NCBI GenBank assembly: GCA_031291675.1
Contig: JARLIO010000059.1
Span: forward strand, 1-64,000
From: Azospirillaceae bacterium
GTDB taxonomy: Bacteria; Pseudomonadota; Alphaproteobacteria; Azospirillales; Azospirillaceae
Direction of reading: 5' to 3'
Length of the DNA: 64,000 nt
A program made the translations under genes and the position numbers. The notes under the pieces were generated by a model that made no database searches, was not told the DNA's origin, and worked only from the letters and a program-made list of their open reading frames with translations. Shown piece by piece: positions 24,744 through 32,800 of the stretch; position 1 is the stretch's first letter; each line of letters starts with the position of its first letter.

Positions 24744-25498
24744 GCCCGGTTCCCGCGATCCGCCTGGAAAACCTGACCGTCGCCTATGACCGCCACCCGG
24801 CGGTTCACCATGTCGACGGCCATTTCGCCCCGGGCAGCCTGACCGCGATCGTCGGTCCCAACGGCGCCGGCAAAAGCACCCTGCTGAAGACCATCGTCGG
24901 CCTGCTGACCCCGACCGAGGGCCGTGTTCAGTGTGACAGTGCCAATCTGCGGCGTCAGCTCGCCTACCTGCCGCAGCAGGCCGAGATCGATCGCAGCTTC
25001 CCGATCACCGTTGGCGACACCGTCGCCGCCGGGGCGTGGCGCGACATCGGCGCCCTGGGCGGTGTCAGTGCCGCGATCCGCCGCTCGATCACCGAGGCCC
25101 TGGCCGCGGTCGGTCTTGACGGCTTCGCACGCCGCTCGATCGGCAGCCTGTCGGCCGGCCAGTTCCAGCGCGTGCTGTTCGCGCGGCTGCTGCTGCAATC
25201 GGCGCCGGTCATCCTGCTCGACGAACCTTTCACCGCGATCGATGCCCGGACCACCGCGGATCTGCTGGCGCTGGTGCAACGCTGGCATGGCGAATCCAAA
25301 ACCATCATCGCGGTGCTGCACGATTTCGATCAGGTCCGGCAGTATTTCCCGCAAACCCTGCTGCTGGCCCGCCAACTGATCGGCTGGGGACCCACCGCCC
25401 AGGTCCTGACCCCGGCCAATCTGCTGGTGATGCGCCGCATGTCCGAAGCCTGGGACGAAGAGGCCCCGTTCTGCCCCCCGCAGGGACGACGCGCATGA
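24740..25498 (+). CDS. aztA: Zinc ABC transporter ATP-binding protein (AztA/ZnuC type)
   Basis: A 252-residue ABC ATPase powering metal import. Visible: LTVAYDRHPAVHHVDGHF, Walker A VGPNGAGKSTLLKTIVGLL, the Q-loop in LAYLPQQAEIDRSFP, signature LSAGQFQRVLFARLLLQ, Walker B VILLDEPFTAID and H-loop VLHDFDQV. The AYDRHPAVHH opening and the ATPase-permease-binding protein order fit AztABC better than ZnuABC; that subfamily call is moderate. The GTG start at 24740 overlaps the micropeptide stop; an in-frame GTG at 24725 is an alternative. The stop overlaps the permease ATG by four bases. Confidence 0.88.
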   Translation: MSPVPAIRLENLTVAYDRHPAVHHVDGHFAPGSLTAIVGPNGAGKSTLLKTIVGLLTPTEGRVQCDSANLRRQLAYLPQQAEIDRSFPITVGDTVAAGAWRDIGALGGVSAAIRRSITEALAAVGLDGFARRSIGSLSAGQFQRVLFARLLLQSAPVILLDEPFTAIDARTTADLLALVQRWHGESKTIIAVLHDFDQVRQYFPQTLLLARQLIGWGPTAQVLTPANLLVMRRMSEAWDEEAPFCPPQGRRA

Positions 25499-26370
25499 CC
25501 GGCCTGTATTCCACCCTGATCGGTCCCTTTGCCGATTACACCTTCATGCGCCGCGCCCTGGTCGCCTGCCTCGCGCTGTCGATCGGCTCCGGACCGGTCG
25601 GTGTGCTGCTGCTGCTGCGGCGCATGAGCCTGGTTGGCGACGCCATGTCCCACGCCGTGTTGCCGGGCGCCGCGGTCGGTTTCCTGGTGGGCGGCCTGTC
25701 GCTGTGGGGCATGACCGCGGGCGGGTTCGTCGCCGGCCTGACCGTCGCCCTGCTGGCCGGCGCCGTCAGCCGCAACACCGCGCTGCGCGAGGACGCCAGC
25801 TTCGCCGGCTTCTACCTGGCCTCGCTGGCGCTCGGGGTCCTGCTGGTCTCGACCCATGGCAGCAATATCGATCTGTTGCACATTCTGTTTGGCACGATCC
25901 TCGCGGTCGATAATCCTGCGCTGTATCTGGTCGGGGGCATCACCTCCGTCAGCACGCTGACGCTGCTGCTGATCTATCGGCCGCTGATCCTGGAATGCTT
26001 CGATCCCGGGTTCCTGCGCGCCGTCGGGGGACGTGGCTCCCTGTATCATCTGATCTTCCAGGTCCTGGTCGTGCTCAATCTGGTGGCCGGGTTCCAGGCG
26101 CTGGGCACCCTGATGGCCGTCGGCCTGATGATGCTGCCGGCAACCGCATCGCGGTTCTGGGCCGATGAGGTGTGGAGCATGGCCCTGCTCGCGATCGGCT
26201 TCGGCTTTCTGTCGGGCTTCATCGGCCTGCTGGGGTCCTACCATTATGGCCTGCCCTCCGGGCCGGCGATCGTCCTGACCGCCAGCCTGTTCTATGTCGT
26301 CTCCATCCTGTTCGGACGCCGCGGCGGGGTGATCCGCCGGCTGTGGCCGCTGCGGCATCGTATCGCATAG
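25495..26370 (+). CDS. aztB: Zinc ABC transporter permease (AztB/ZnuB type)
   Basis: A 291-residue ABC-3 family inner-membrane permease with about nine helices. It has FMRRALVACLALSIGSGPVG, RRMSLVGDAMSHAVLPGAAV with the conserved coupling-helix pattern, LYHLIFQVLVVLNLVAGFQAL, and LMAVGLMMLPATASRFW with the second family signature. It forms the channel for the metal delivered by the binding protein. It is coupled to the ATPase by an ATGA overlap. After it comes a 108-bp gap with a strong hairpin before the binding-protein gene. Confidence 0.92.
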   Translation: MTGLYSTLIGPFADYTFMRRALVACLALSIGSGPVGVLLLLRRMSLVGDAMSHAVLPGAAVGFLVGGLSLWGMTAGGFVAGLTVALLAGAVSRNTALREDASFAGFYLASLALGVLLVSTHGSNIDLLHILFGTILAVDNPALYLVGGITSVSTLTLLLIYRPLILECFDPGFLRAVGGRGSLYHLIFQVLVVLNLVAGFQALGTLMAVGLMMLPATASRFWADEVWSMALLAIGFGFLSGFIGLLGSYHYGLPSGPAIVLTASLFYVVSILFGRRGGVIRRLWPLRHRIA

Positions 26371-26402
26371 AATTCAACTATTGGTTTCGTTTGTTGGTGC
26401 CG

Positions 26403-26424
26403 ACGCCGGGCGATCGCCCGGCGT
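26403..26424. terminator. Intercistronic hairpin between zinc permease and binding-protein genes
   Basis: A 22-base perfect palindrome with stem ACGCCGGGC / GCCCGGCGT and a GATC loop. No T-run follows, so it is more likely an RNA stabiliser or attenuator than a full terminator. Such hairpins often raise the level of binding protein relative to the membrane subunits. Confidence 0.5.
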
Positions 26425-26478
26425 GCGCCCCGACTCGCGCCCGCGTTCTCCCTCCTGTGCTGTAAAGGAACCTGCCTG

Positions 26479-27372
26479 ATGAGAAAATTGACAAGCACGC
26501 TGATCCTGCTGCCCGCGTTGCTCGGGATCGCCGCCGCTCCCGCCGCCGCCAAGGAGCTGGCGGTGGTCACCAGCTTCACCGTCCTGGCCGACATGGTCAA
26601 ACAGGTGGGCGGCGATCACGTCCAGGTCCACACGCTGGTCGGCCCCAATGGCGACCCCCATGTCTATGAACCGACACCGCAGGACGCCGAAGCCCTGGCC
26701 AAAGCCGATCTGGTGTTCGTCAGCGGCCTGGGCCTCGAAGGCTGGATGACCCGGCTGGTCACGGCATCGGGCTACAAGGGCCCGATCATCATCGCCACCA
26801 AAGGCGTCAAGACCCGCCACATGGAAGAGGACGGCAAGGAGATCACCGACCCCCATGCCTGGAACAGCGCCGCCAACGCCGTGATCTTCGCGCGCAACAT
26901 CACCGAGGCTCTGGTCAAGGCCGACCCGGATGACGCCGCGGCGTTCAGCGCCAGCGGGGCGCAATACCAGGCCCGGCTGGCGGCCCTTGATGCCTGGGCC
27001 CGTGCGCAGGTTGCCACGGTGCCTGCCGGCAAACGCAAGATCATCACCAGCCACGACGCCTTTGGATATCTCGGTGCCGCTTATGGCATCACCTTTCGCG
27101 CGCCGGCCGGCTTTTCCACCGAATCCGAGGCCTCGGCCGCCGATGTCGGCGCCCTGATCGACCAGATCAAGCGTGACAAGATCAAGGCGGTGTTCCTGGA
27201 AAATTCCAACGATCCCCGCCTGGTCGAACAGATCGCTTCGGCCACCGGCGCGACGCTCGGCGGGACCCTCTATGCCGAAGCCCTGTCAACGCCGGACGGC
27301 CCCGCGCCAACCTATGAAGCGATGTTCCACTACGATCTCGACCTGCTGGTCAAGGGCATGGCGGCAAACTGA
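26479..27372 (+). CDS. aztC: Zinc ABC transporter periplasmic binding protein (AztC/ZnuA type)
   Basis: A 297-residue cluster A-I metal-binding protein with a Sec signal peptide ending near AAPAAAK. Metal-site motifs: NGDPHVYEPTPQDAEAL (first His), ITDPHAWNSAANAVIF (second His), ITSHDAFGYLGAAYGI (third His) and LENSNDPRLVEQIA with a C-terminal acidic ligand. There is no His-rich loop, unlike E. coli ZnuA, which again fits AztC. A manganese protein of the same fold cannot be excluded, but the Zur-like box upstream argues for zinc. AztD, the usual fourth gene, is not found downstream; a strong terminator ends the operon. Confidence 0.88.
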   Translation: MRKLTSTLILLPALLGIAAAPAAAKELAVVTSFTVLADMVKQVGGDHVQVHTLVGPNGDPHVYEPTPQDAEALAKADLVFVSGLGLEGWMTRLVTASGYKGPIIIATKGVKTRHMEEDGKEITDPHAWNSAANAVIFARNITEALVKADPDDAAAFSASGAQYQARLAALDAWARAQVATVPAGKRKIITSHDAFGYLGAAYGITFRAPAGFSTESEASAADVGALIDQIKRDKIKAVFLENSNDPRLVEQIASATGATLGGTLYAEALSTPDGPAPTYEAMFHYDLDLLVKGMAAN

Positions 27373-27428
27373 GAGGACCAGAACCGGGCGGCTCCGCGCC
27401 AGGAGCCTCCTGTCTCCGACAAAAAAAA

Positions 27429-27449
27429 GGCCGCACCATGGGTGCGGCC
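27429..27449 (+). terminator. Rho-independent terminator of the zinc transporter operon
   Basis: A perfect nine-base stem GGCCGCACC / GGTGCGGCC with an ATG loop is preceded by a run of A and followed by AAGTTTT. The A-run makes it potentially bidirectional. It lies 57 bases after the binding-protein stop. Confidence 0.88.
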
Positions 27450-28067
27450 AAGTTTTAAGGAGGAAACGCTTCAATAGAGGCGCATCACAATTTCTAGGCC
27501 GAAAACCTTAAACGTTGGTAAATGAGGGGGAAGACGATTCCGTTTGCTCAACATTTTTTCCGCCCTCAACCTATGCTTTGTCAAAGCTCGCTTCGCCATG
27601 ACAATATCGCCGAAACATTACATCACCGTCACGGCAGCATTATCACCGCTTGGGTCGAACGACCGCGGGTGACGGGGCGGGATACAACCGGCGACATCGC
27701 GTCGCAACATGTTCCACCGAACGGGCGGGGTTACGCGCGCCCTACCCGCGGACTTTGCCCCCTATTTCAGCAGGATGGCGCTCATTCAGGCGGCCCGCGC
27801 CATCGGGCCGGCGTTGAAGACCGCGGCGCATCAATATTCGGCGCGATCTGCCTATGGCATAGGCTTTGCTCTGCGATATTGCCGTTTGTCGGTTTCGTTG
27901 AATCGGTTACGCTTCGCGCCACGGGGGTCGGGAGTTTGATCAGGACGCGCGGAACATGATTGCCATGACCGCATCGGAACGGACAAACTCCCGGGCACCG
28001 GGAAGCTTTGCCATTTCCCGCTTTCGTGCCCGATTCGGTTACAACGAAAAACAACCAGGAGATTGTC
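27450..28067. other. Intergenic region before the amino acid transporter
   Basis: Over 600 bases with no supported gene. An AAGGAGG just after the terminator is not followed by a start codon. Short frames across 27.5-27.95 kb lack domains. The promoter of the downstream binding-protein gene should lie near 27.9-28.05 kb; no operator could be named. Confidence 0.5.
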
Positions 28068-28832
28068 ATGAAGAAATGGATTGTGGCTGCCGTTGCCGGT
28101 CTCGGCATGCTGACCGCCGCCAATGTTCAGGCCAAACCGGTCCGCATTGGCACCGAGGCGGCTTACGCGCCGTTTGAATTCAAGGATGCCAGCGGGGAGC
28201 TGAAAGGCCTGGAAATCGAACTTGGCAACGCGATGTGCAAGAGCGCCAAGATCGAGTGTGTCTGGGTCAATATGGACTTCGACAGCCTGATCGCCGCGCT
28301 CAACGCCAAAAAGATCGACGCGGTTTTCTCGCAGATGTCGATCACCGACGAACGCAAGCAGAGCGTCGCTTTCACCGACATGATCACCAAGGCCCCGGCG
28401 CAGTTGATCGCCAAGGTCGGCTCCGGCCTGACCGACGATCCGGCGACCCTCAAGGGCAAGACGATCGGCGTGCAGAGCGGCACGACGCATGAGCGTTATG
28501 CCAACGAAAAGCTGAAGAGCGTCGCGACCATCAAGGTGTATCAGAGCCAGGACGAAGCCTATCTGGAACTTCAATCGGGCCGGATCGATGCGACTTTGTG
28601 CGACCAGACCCTGGGCTTTGACTGGCTGTCGAAAGAAGGCAAGAAGGACGGCTTCGACTTCGCCGGCAAGGTGATTGACGATCCGGCGATCTTTGGCGAA
28701 GGCACGGGCATCGCGGTCCGCAAGGATGACGCCGCCCTGCGGGGGCAGTTCAACAAGGCCCTGGCCGCTGTGCTCAAGGACGGAACCTTCAAGAAGATCA
28801 ACGACGCCTATTTCCCCTTCAGCCTGCGCTGA
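28068..28832 (+). CDS. Polar amino acid ABC transporter binding protein (Lys/Arg/Orn/His family)
   Basis: A 254-residue SBP_bac_3 protein with a signal peptide (MKKWIVAAVAGLGMLTAANV, cleavage near VQA-KP). The ligand-binding start VRIGTEAAYAPFEFKDASGE is the family hallmark for basic amino acids; DFDSLIAALNAKKIDAVFSQMSIT and QSGRIDATLCDQ follow. CAGGAGATTGTC precedes ATG 28068; the frame is open earlier, but without a signal peptide in the right place. It binds ligand in the periplasm and delivers it to the two permeases downstream. The precise amino acid is not determinable. Confidence 0.92.
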   Translation: MKKWIVAAVAGLGMLTAANVQAKPVRIGTEAAYAPFEFKDASGELKGLEIELGNAMCKSAKIECVWVNMDFDSLIAALNAKKIDAVFSQMSITDERKQSVAFTDMITKAPAQLIAKVGSGLTDDPATLKGKTIGVQSGTTHERYANEKLKSVATIKVYQSQDEAYLELQSGRIDATLCDQTLGFDWLSKEGKKDGFDFAGKVIDDPAIFGEGTGIAVRKDDAALRGQFNKALAAVLKDGTFKKINDAYFPFSLR

Positions 28833-28849
28833 ATGACCGCGCCATCGTG

Positions 28850-28877
28850 CCAGGCGTTCGGCGATCGCCGGACCCTG
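28850..28877. terminator. Intercistronic hairpin after the amino acid binding-protein gene
   Basis: CCAGG and CCTGG flank the 12-base palindrome CGGCGATCGCCG, forming an extended imperfect hairpin 18 bases after the stop. Without a T-run it probably works as a partial terminator or RNA stabiliser, favouring binding protein over permease synthesis. Confidence 0.45.
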
Positions 28878-28965
28878 GCCGATGGCCGATCCGGGCACCG
28901 GGTTTCGCGGGGTGAGATCTCCGGCGAAATCCGCGAAGCCGGGTGATGATCGACGGAATGTCACG

Positions 28966-29640
28966 ATGCTGAATTTGCACGGTTATGGCGCTCAGTTGGC
29001 GCAGGGAGCCGCGACCACGCTGATGGTCGCGTTCACGACGCTGGCGGTCGGCTTGGTCCTGGGCCTGCTGGGGGCCGCGGCCAAATTGTCGCCACGGTTC
29101 TGGCTGCGCGAGCCGGTGTCGCTGATCACCAACCTGCTGCGCGGCGTGCCCGAATTCGTGATCCTGCTGATCTGCTATTTCGGCCTGACGAATTTCCTCA
29201 GCGACGAACTGGACAGCGATATCGAAATCAGCCCTTTCGTCGGGGGCGTGATTGCGTTGTCGCTGGTGTTCGGCGCCTATGCGTCCGAGGCATTCCGCGG
29301 CGCCTTCCTGGCCGTTCCCAAGGGCCAGATCGAGGCCGCCCGCGCGTTCGGCATGCCCCGGGTGCGGATCTTTTTCCGGATCCACCTGCCGCAGGCCTGG
29401 CGGTTTGCGCTGCCCAGTCTCAACAATCAGTGGCAAACCCTGTTGAAGGATACGTGTCTGGTCTCGGTGATCGGCCTGGAGGAGATCATGCGCAAGGCCA
29501 ATATCGCCGCGCAGGTCACCAAGGCCCCGTTCAATTTCTATCTCGCCGTCGCGCTGATTTATCTGGTGTTCCTGGGGGGCTCGGTGCCGGTGTTCCGGGC
29601 GCTGGAGCGCCGGGCCAACCGCGGCGTGCGGCCGGCATGA
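28966..29640 (+). CDS. Polar amino acid ABC transporter permease (HisQ-like)
   Basis: A 224-residue permease of the His/Glu/Gln/Arg/opine family. It has GAATTLMVAFTTLAVGLVLGLL, LLRGVPEFVILLICYFGLTN, and the EAA coupling motif around EAFRGAFLAVPKGQIEAARA followed by FGMPRVRIFFRIHLPQAWR. It has about five membrane helices. ATG 28966 is chosen because membrane homology starts there; the frame is open from 28882. Its stop overlaps the next permease ATG (ATGA). It forms a heterodimer with that product. Confidence 0.92.
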   Translation: MLNLHGYGAQLAQGAATTLMVAFTTLAVGLVLGLLGAAAKLSPRFWLREPVSLITNLLRGVPEFVILLICYFGLTNFLSDELDSDIEISPFVGGVIALSLVFGAYASEAFRGAFLAVPKGQIEAARAFGMPRVRIFFRIHLPQAWRFALPSLNNQWQTLLKDTCLVSVIGLEEIMRKANIAAQVTKAPFNFYLAVALIYLVFLGGSVPVFRALERRANRGVRPA

Positions 29641-30332
29641 CCATGATGACCTGGATCGACAGTCTCACCAACGCAATAGGAAGCTGGACCCCGCTGTTCC
29701 TGCAAGGAACCTGGGTCACGGCGAAGCTGCTGGCGCTGTCCTCGCTGGCCGGCACGATCCTGGCGGTGCCGCTGGCGCTGTGCCGCAACGCCCGCTCCCC
29801 AGCACTCCGCGCCTCGGCGCAGAGCTATTCCGTGTTCTTCCGCGGGACGCCGCTGCTGGTGCAGATCTTCCTGCTCTATTACGGGTTGGCGCAGTTCAGC
29901 TTCATCCGCGATTCGTTGTTATGGCCGCTGGTGCGCGACGCCTTTCCCTGCGCCCTGATCGCCCTGACGCTGAACATGGCCGCCTATGTCGGCGAGGTCA
30001 TCAATGGCGGCATCCGGGCGGTCCCGCTCGGCGAACGCGAGGCGGCCATGGCGATGGGCATGAGCACCGCGCTGATGTATCGCCGCATCATCCTGCCCCG
30101 CGCCTTTCGCATCATGCTGCCGGCCTTGAGCAACGAGGTGGTGATCCAGCTCAAATCCACCGCCCTGGCCAGTACGGTGACGGTGATGGACTTGACCGGC
30201 ATCGGCCGGCGCCTCGCGGACCGCACCTATTCAACGGAGCCCCTGCTGATTGCCGGCGCGATCTATGTCCTGTTCGCCTATGGCATCGCCCGGCTGTTCC
30301 GCGGCCTGGAATACCGCTACGTCCGCCGGTAG
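29637..30332 (+). CDS. Polar amino acid ABC transporter permease (HisM/ArtM-like)
   Basis: A 231-residue second permease: FLQGTWVTAKLLALSSLAGT, YSVFFRGTPLLVQIFLLYYG, EVINGGIRAVPLGEREAAMA then MGMSTALMYRRIILPRAFR (EAA motif), and VVIQLKSTALASTVTVMDLTG. It starts in an ATGA overlap with the first permease. After its stop there is no ATP-binding protein gene; the next gene is on the opposite strand. The importer must therefore borrow an ATPase encoded elsewhere, or the gene was lost here. Confidence 0.92.
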   Translation: MTMMTWIDSLTNAIGSWTPLFLQGTWVTAKLLALSSLAGTILAVPLALCRNARSPALRASAQSYSVFFRGTPLLVQIFLLYYGLAQFSFIRDSLLWPLVRDAFPCALIALTLNMAAYVGEVINGGIRAVPLGEREAAMAMGMSTALMYRRIILPRAFRIMLPALSNEVVIQLKSTALASTVTVMDLTGIGRRLADRTYSTEPLLIAGAIYVLFAYGIARLFRGLEYRYVRR

Positions 30333-30559
30333 ATCATGGTCCTTGGACCGCTGTGGCCCTGTGCTCCCGATAATGGGGCACGGTGCGGAGGTCCCCGGAC
30401 GCGGGACGGCAAGGTCGGTGCTTGCCGTGATCGACAGCCGGGCAATCCGAAAAGCCAGAGCAAACCTGTCACGGTGCGGGGGGCGGTTCTGCTAACGCGA
30501 TCTCGGAGCCCAAACCAAGACAGCGAGCCGAATCGTCCATTGAGCGAGGAGGTTTCACC

Positions 30560-31069
30560 CTATCCACACAAAGGAAACCCAGAGAAAACCGTATCTGCCA
30601 AGAGATAAATGTCTTGGAAATCATACCTATTACCAACATTCCAGTGACGCCCGTGGGCAATCCAATGCCTAAACCTAAATGCACTGCGTAGCTGGCTGAT
30701 GATCACTCTCACCGATGGATCACTTTTCTCACACCACATGTTCCAAATATCCTCGTCTAATCGAGCTTTCTCTCCGCTATTCTTAAATAATTTTCTGAAT
30801 TCTATCGATATATCGTCAGACATTTTCCGCATGCAGCGCTCTTTATAATCGATCCGGAACGCTGCCTCGATGCGGGCCATAACGACGAGCGCAGACCGTA
30901 TATCTGTTTCACTGATTCTTTCGGCCAACTCCTCATTCACCTCAGACGGCAGATATGTCGCAAAGCGGGCGGCATAGTCAGGATTCGTCTGGGAGAAATA
31001 CAGTCGTAGGGAGGCTTCCGCATCCCTATGGTAATCTGCAATATCGACAAGCGAAATCTGATTAGGCAT
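30560..31069 (-). CDS. Uncharacterised HEPN-like protein, second gene of a two-gene unit
   Basis: A 169-residue, mostly helical protein of unknown family. Near the C-terminus, LRSAFRFRHWIAHGRHW contains an R-x4-H pattern like the catalytic motif of HEPN ribonucleases, followed by YDFQDIYLLADTVFSG. Earlier helices include EELAERISETDIRSALVVMA and RIEAAFRIDYKERCMRKMSDD. ATG 31069 lies inside the end of the upstream gene (eight-base overlap), giving tight coupling. Base composition is lower in GC than the surroundings. A toxin or defence role is only inference from motif and context; Apea-like or other HEPN subgroups are alternatives. Confidence 0.6.
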   Translation of the reverse strand: MPNQISLVDIADYHRDAEASLRLYFSQTNPDYAARFATYLPSEVNEELAERISETDIRSALVVMARIEAAFRIDYKERCMRKMSDDISIEFRKLFKNSGEKARLDEDIWNMWCEKSDPSVRVIISQLRSAFRFRHWIAHGRHWNVGNRYDFQDIYLLADTVFSGFPLCG

Positions 31070-31616
31070 CAGCAACCGACAAGACCATGTCGAAAAATGC
31101 ATCTGGCGTCAGGTCAATAAACTGCATTTGTGGAGCGGGCGTGACTATTTTCCAGGCCCATTCGATATTCTCGATCTCTTTTCGGGATAGTGAGGTAGGT
31201 GTCGGGTCACCTGACCGCAATACCGTCACCCGAACAAGCTCACGGGCGGAAGTCACCTGCTTGTTGACTAGGCTAAGCCGCGCACTTCCGCGCGGTCCTT
31301 GAACATCGACACGCCCTTTTGTACCGATCACCATTGTGCCAATAGGCTTAAAAGTGATCGTGGAGAGACCAATTTTCAGGATCAGTTCCTGGACGGCGTA
31401 CGGACCAATGAAATCTTCATTGATTATGACATCACGATACGTGATTGTTGCGGCTCCGTTCGTGATATACTTTTCCAGGTATCCGTTTATTTGCTTGTAG
31501 AGAGTATCAAGATACTCGAGCCACTTCTGAAGCTGCTTCTTGTGATCGAAAGCTGCTTCCTCCTGCTGTTTAGCCTGCTGACGCTCTACAAATTTGTCGA
31601 AGTCGGTTTTGGTCAT
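31062..31616 (-). CDS. Uncharacterised protein, first gene of the HEPN-like two-gene unit
   Basis: A 184-residue protein with no recognised family. Residues 1-50 are highly charged and Gln/Lys-rich (KFVERQQAKQQEEAAFDHKK), predicted helical or coiled coil. The middle is beta-rich: AATITYRDVIINEDFIGPYA, FKPIGTMVIGTKGRVDVQGP and ARLSLVNKQV. The C-terminus has IENIEWAWKIVTPAPQMQFI. It overlaps the downstream HEPN-like gene by eight bases, so the proteins are probably made in fixed ratio and may interact. It is less GC-rich than neighbouring genes, which suggests horizontal origin. Confidence 0.6.
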   Translation of the reverse strand: MTKTDFDKFVERQQAKQQEEAAFDHKKQLQKWLEYLDTLYKQINGYLEKYITNGAATITYRDVIINEDFIGPYAVQELILKIGLSTITFKPIGTMVIGTKGRVDVQGPRGSARLSLVNKQVTSARELVRVTVLRSGDPTPTSLSRKEIENIEWAWKIVTPAPQMQFIDLTPDAFFDMVLSVADA

Positions 31617-31971
31617 ATGTCAGCCCTGCACAGGGTATTCCGATGGGCAGTCTATCACGGCGTAGCGGGGTTTGGGATAGCCCGTCCGGTTTTGGCTCGC
31701 GGTGTCACAATCACAAATGATGGAAAATTCAGGGCCTAATTCCCGGCCGGTCGCCACGAAGTCTCCGGCGACCGCCCCGCAGATCGGCAGCGAGGACTGG
31801 CGGCAGCCAGTAAATCCGATCCGGCGGATCGTCGCCTGGTGCGGGTGAATACTATGGCGGCAACGGGCAGAGCATCAGGACCAGAGCCGAAACTGGAGGG
31901 CTGCGTGTAGAGCGGCCCCGACTCAGGGCGTGCCGGTCCGCGCCGGGAAACCTCAACAAAACAGCCCGGGA
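31617..31971. other. Intergenic region upstream of the HEPN-like unit
   Basis: 355 bases between the start of the two-gene unit and the end of the GT2 gene, both on the minus strand. The left part should hold the promoter of the two-gene unit. Open frames here are shadows without ribosome binding sites. No clear terminator for the GT2 gene was seen. Confidence 0.45.
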
Positions 31972-32727
31972 TTACTCGGTTTCCAGCCGCGCCTTGAGAT
32001 AGGACAGGATCGGATAAAGCGCGGCACAGAGCGCGATCGCAAAGCCATAGGGCCCCTCGCGATAGCCCCGGCCATAAATATAGCACTTGTAGAAGCGCGA
32101 GAAGATCCGCCGGATATTGGCGCTGTAGGAACCGATATCACCGGACGCCCGCAGATCGATCGCCCGCGCCGTGGTGTAGCGGTCGAGCCGCTGGATCATG
32201 TCCGACAGGTTCCGGTCGACATAGTGGTCGAGCCGGGCGGACAACATCGGTCCAGGCTTTCCCGACAGTTCCAGCTTGGGATGAACCCGTTGCGGGCCCC
32301 AGACCTTGGCTCCCTTGCGAAACAGGCCGATATAGGCCGCCTTGCCGAACGACGCCCCCCAGCCCCAGCGCACCAGCCGGCTGCCGATATAGTTGTCGAC
32401 CGGGATCTTGTGCCAGTCATCGGTTGACGAGGCCGCAACGGCGCGGATCTCCGCGGCCAGGGCCGGGGGCACCCGCTCGTCGGCGTCGACCTCGAACACC
32501 CACGGCCCGCGGCATTGGGCGATGCCGAAATTGCGCCGGTCGCCTTCGACGTCCCAGGCGCCTTCATGCAGGTCCGCGGTGAAGCGCGCCGCAATGGCGC
32601 GCGAATCATCGGTGCAACGATCGAGCACGACAACAATCTGGTCGGCAAACCCCAAACGCTCAAGGCAGGCCGCTAGTTGGTCCGCCTCATTGTGAACCAC
32701 CAGCAACGCCGAAACGGTCGCGGTCAT
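31972..32727 (-). CDS. Glycosyltransferase family 2 (lipopolysaccharide core WaaE/KdtX-like)
   Basis: A 251-residue GT2 enzyme: VSALLVVHNEADQLAACLERL, IVVVLDRCTDDSRAIA (first Asp), EGDRRNFGIAQCRGPWVFEVDADERV with the metal-binding DAD, and a basic C-terminal membrane-associating helix GFAIALCAALYPILSYL. The DADERVP pattern is typical of WaaE-like beta-glucosyltransferases of the LPS core. Start: AGGAAAACAGCC precedes ATG 32727; the frame is open further upstream through a 12-bp tandem repeat. It follows asnB by 73 bp on the same strand. Confidence 0.88.
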   Translation of the reverse strand: MTATVSALLVVHNEADQLAACLERLGFADQIVVVLDRCTDDSRAIAARFTADLHEGAWDVEGDRRNFGIAQCRGPWVFEVDADERVPPALAAEIRAVAASSTDDWHKIPVDNYIGSRLVRWGWGASFGKAAYIGLFRKGAKVWGPQRVHPKLELSGKPGPMLSARLDHYVDRNLSDMIQRLDRYTTARAIDLRASGDIGSYSANIRRIFSRFYKCYIYGRGYREGPYGFAIALCAALYPILSYLKARLETE

Positions 32728-32740
32728 GGCTGTTTTCCTT

Positions 32741-32776
32741 TCCTGATCCTGGTCCTGATCCGGGTCCTGATCCGGG
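32741..32776. repeat. Three tandem 12-bp repeats next to the GT2 ribosome binding site
   Basis: TCCTGATCC(T/G)GG occurs three times in a row. Read on the coding strand of the GT2 gene each unit contains TCAGGA, and the last unit abuts the true Shine-Dalgarno region about ten bases before ATG 32727. Copy-number change would shift upstream spacing in 12-base steps. Confidence 0.8.
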
Positions 32777-32800
32777 CGCAACGCCCTAAATTCAGAGGAC

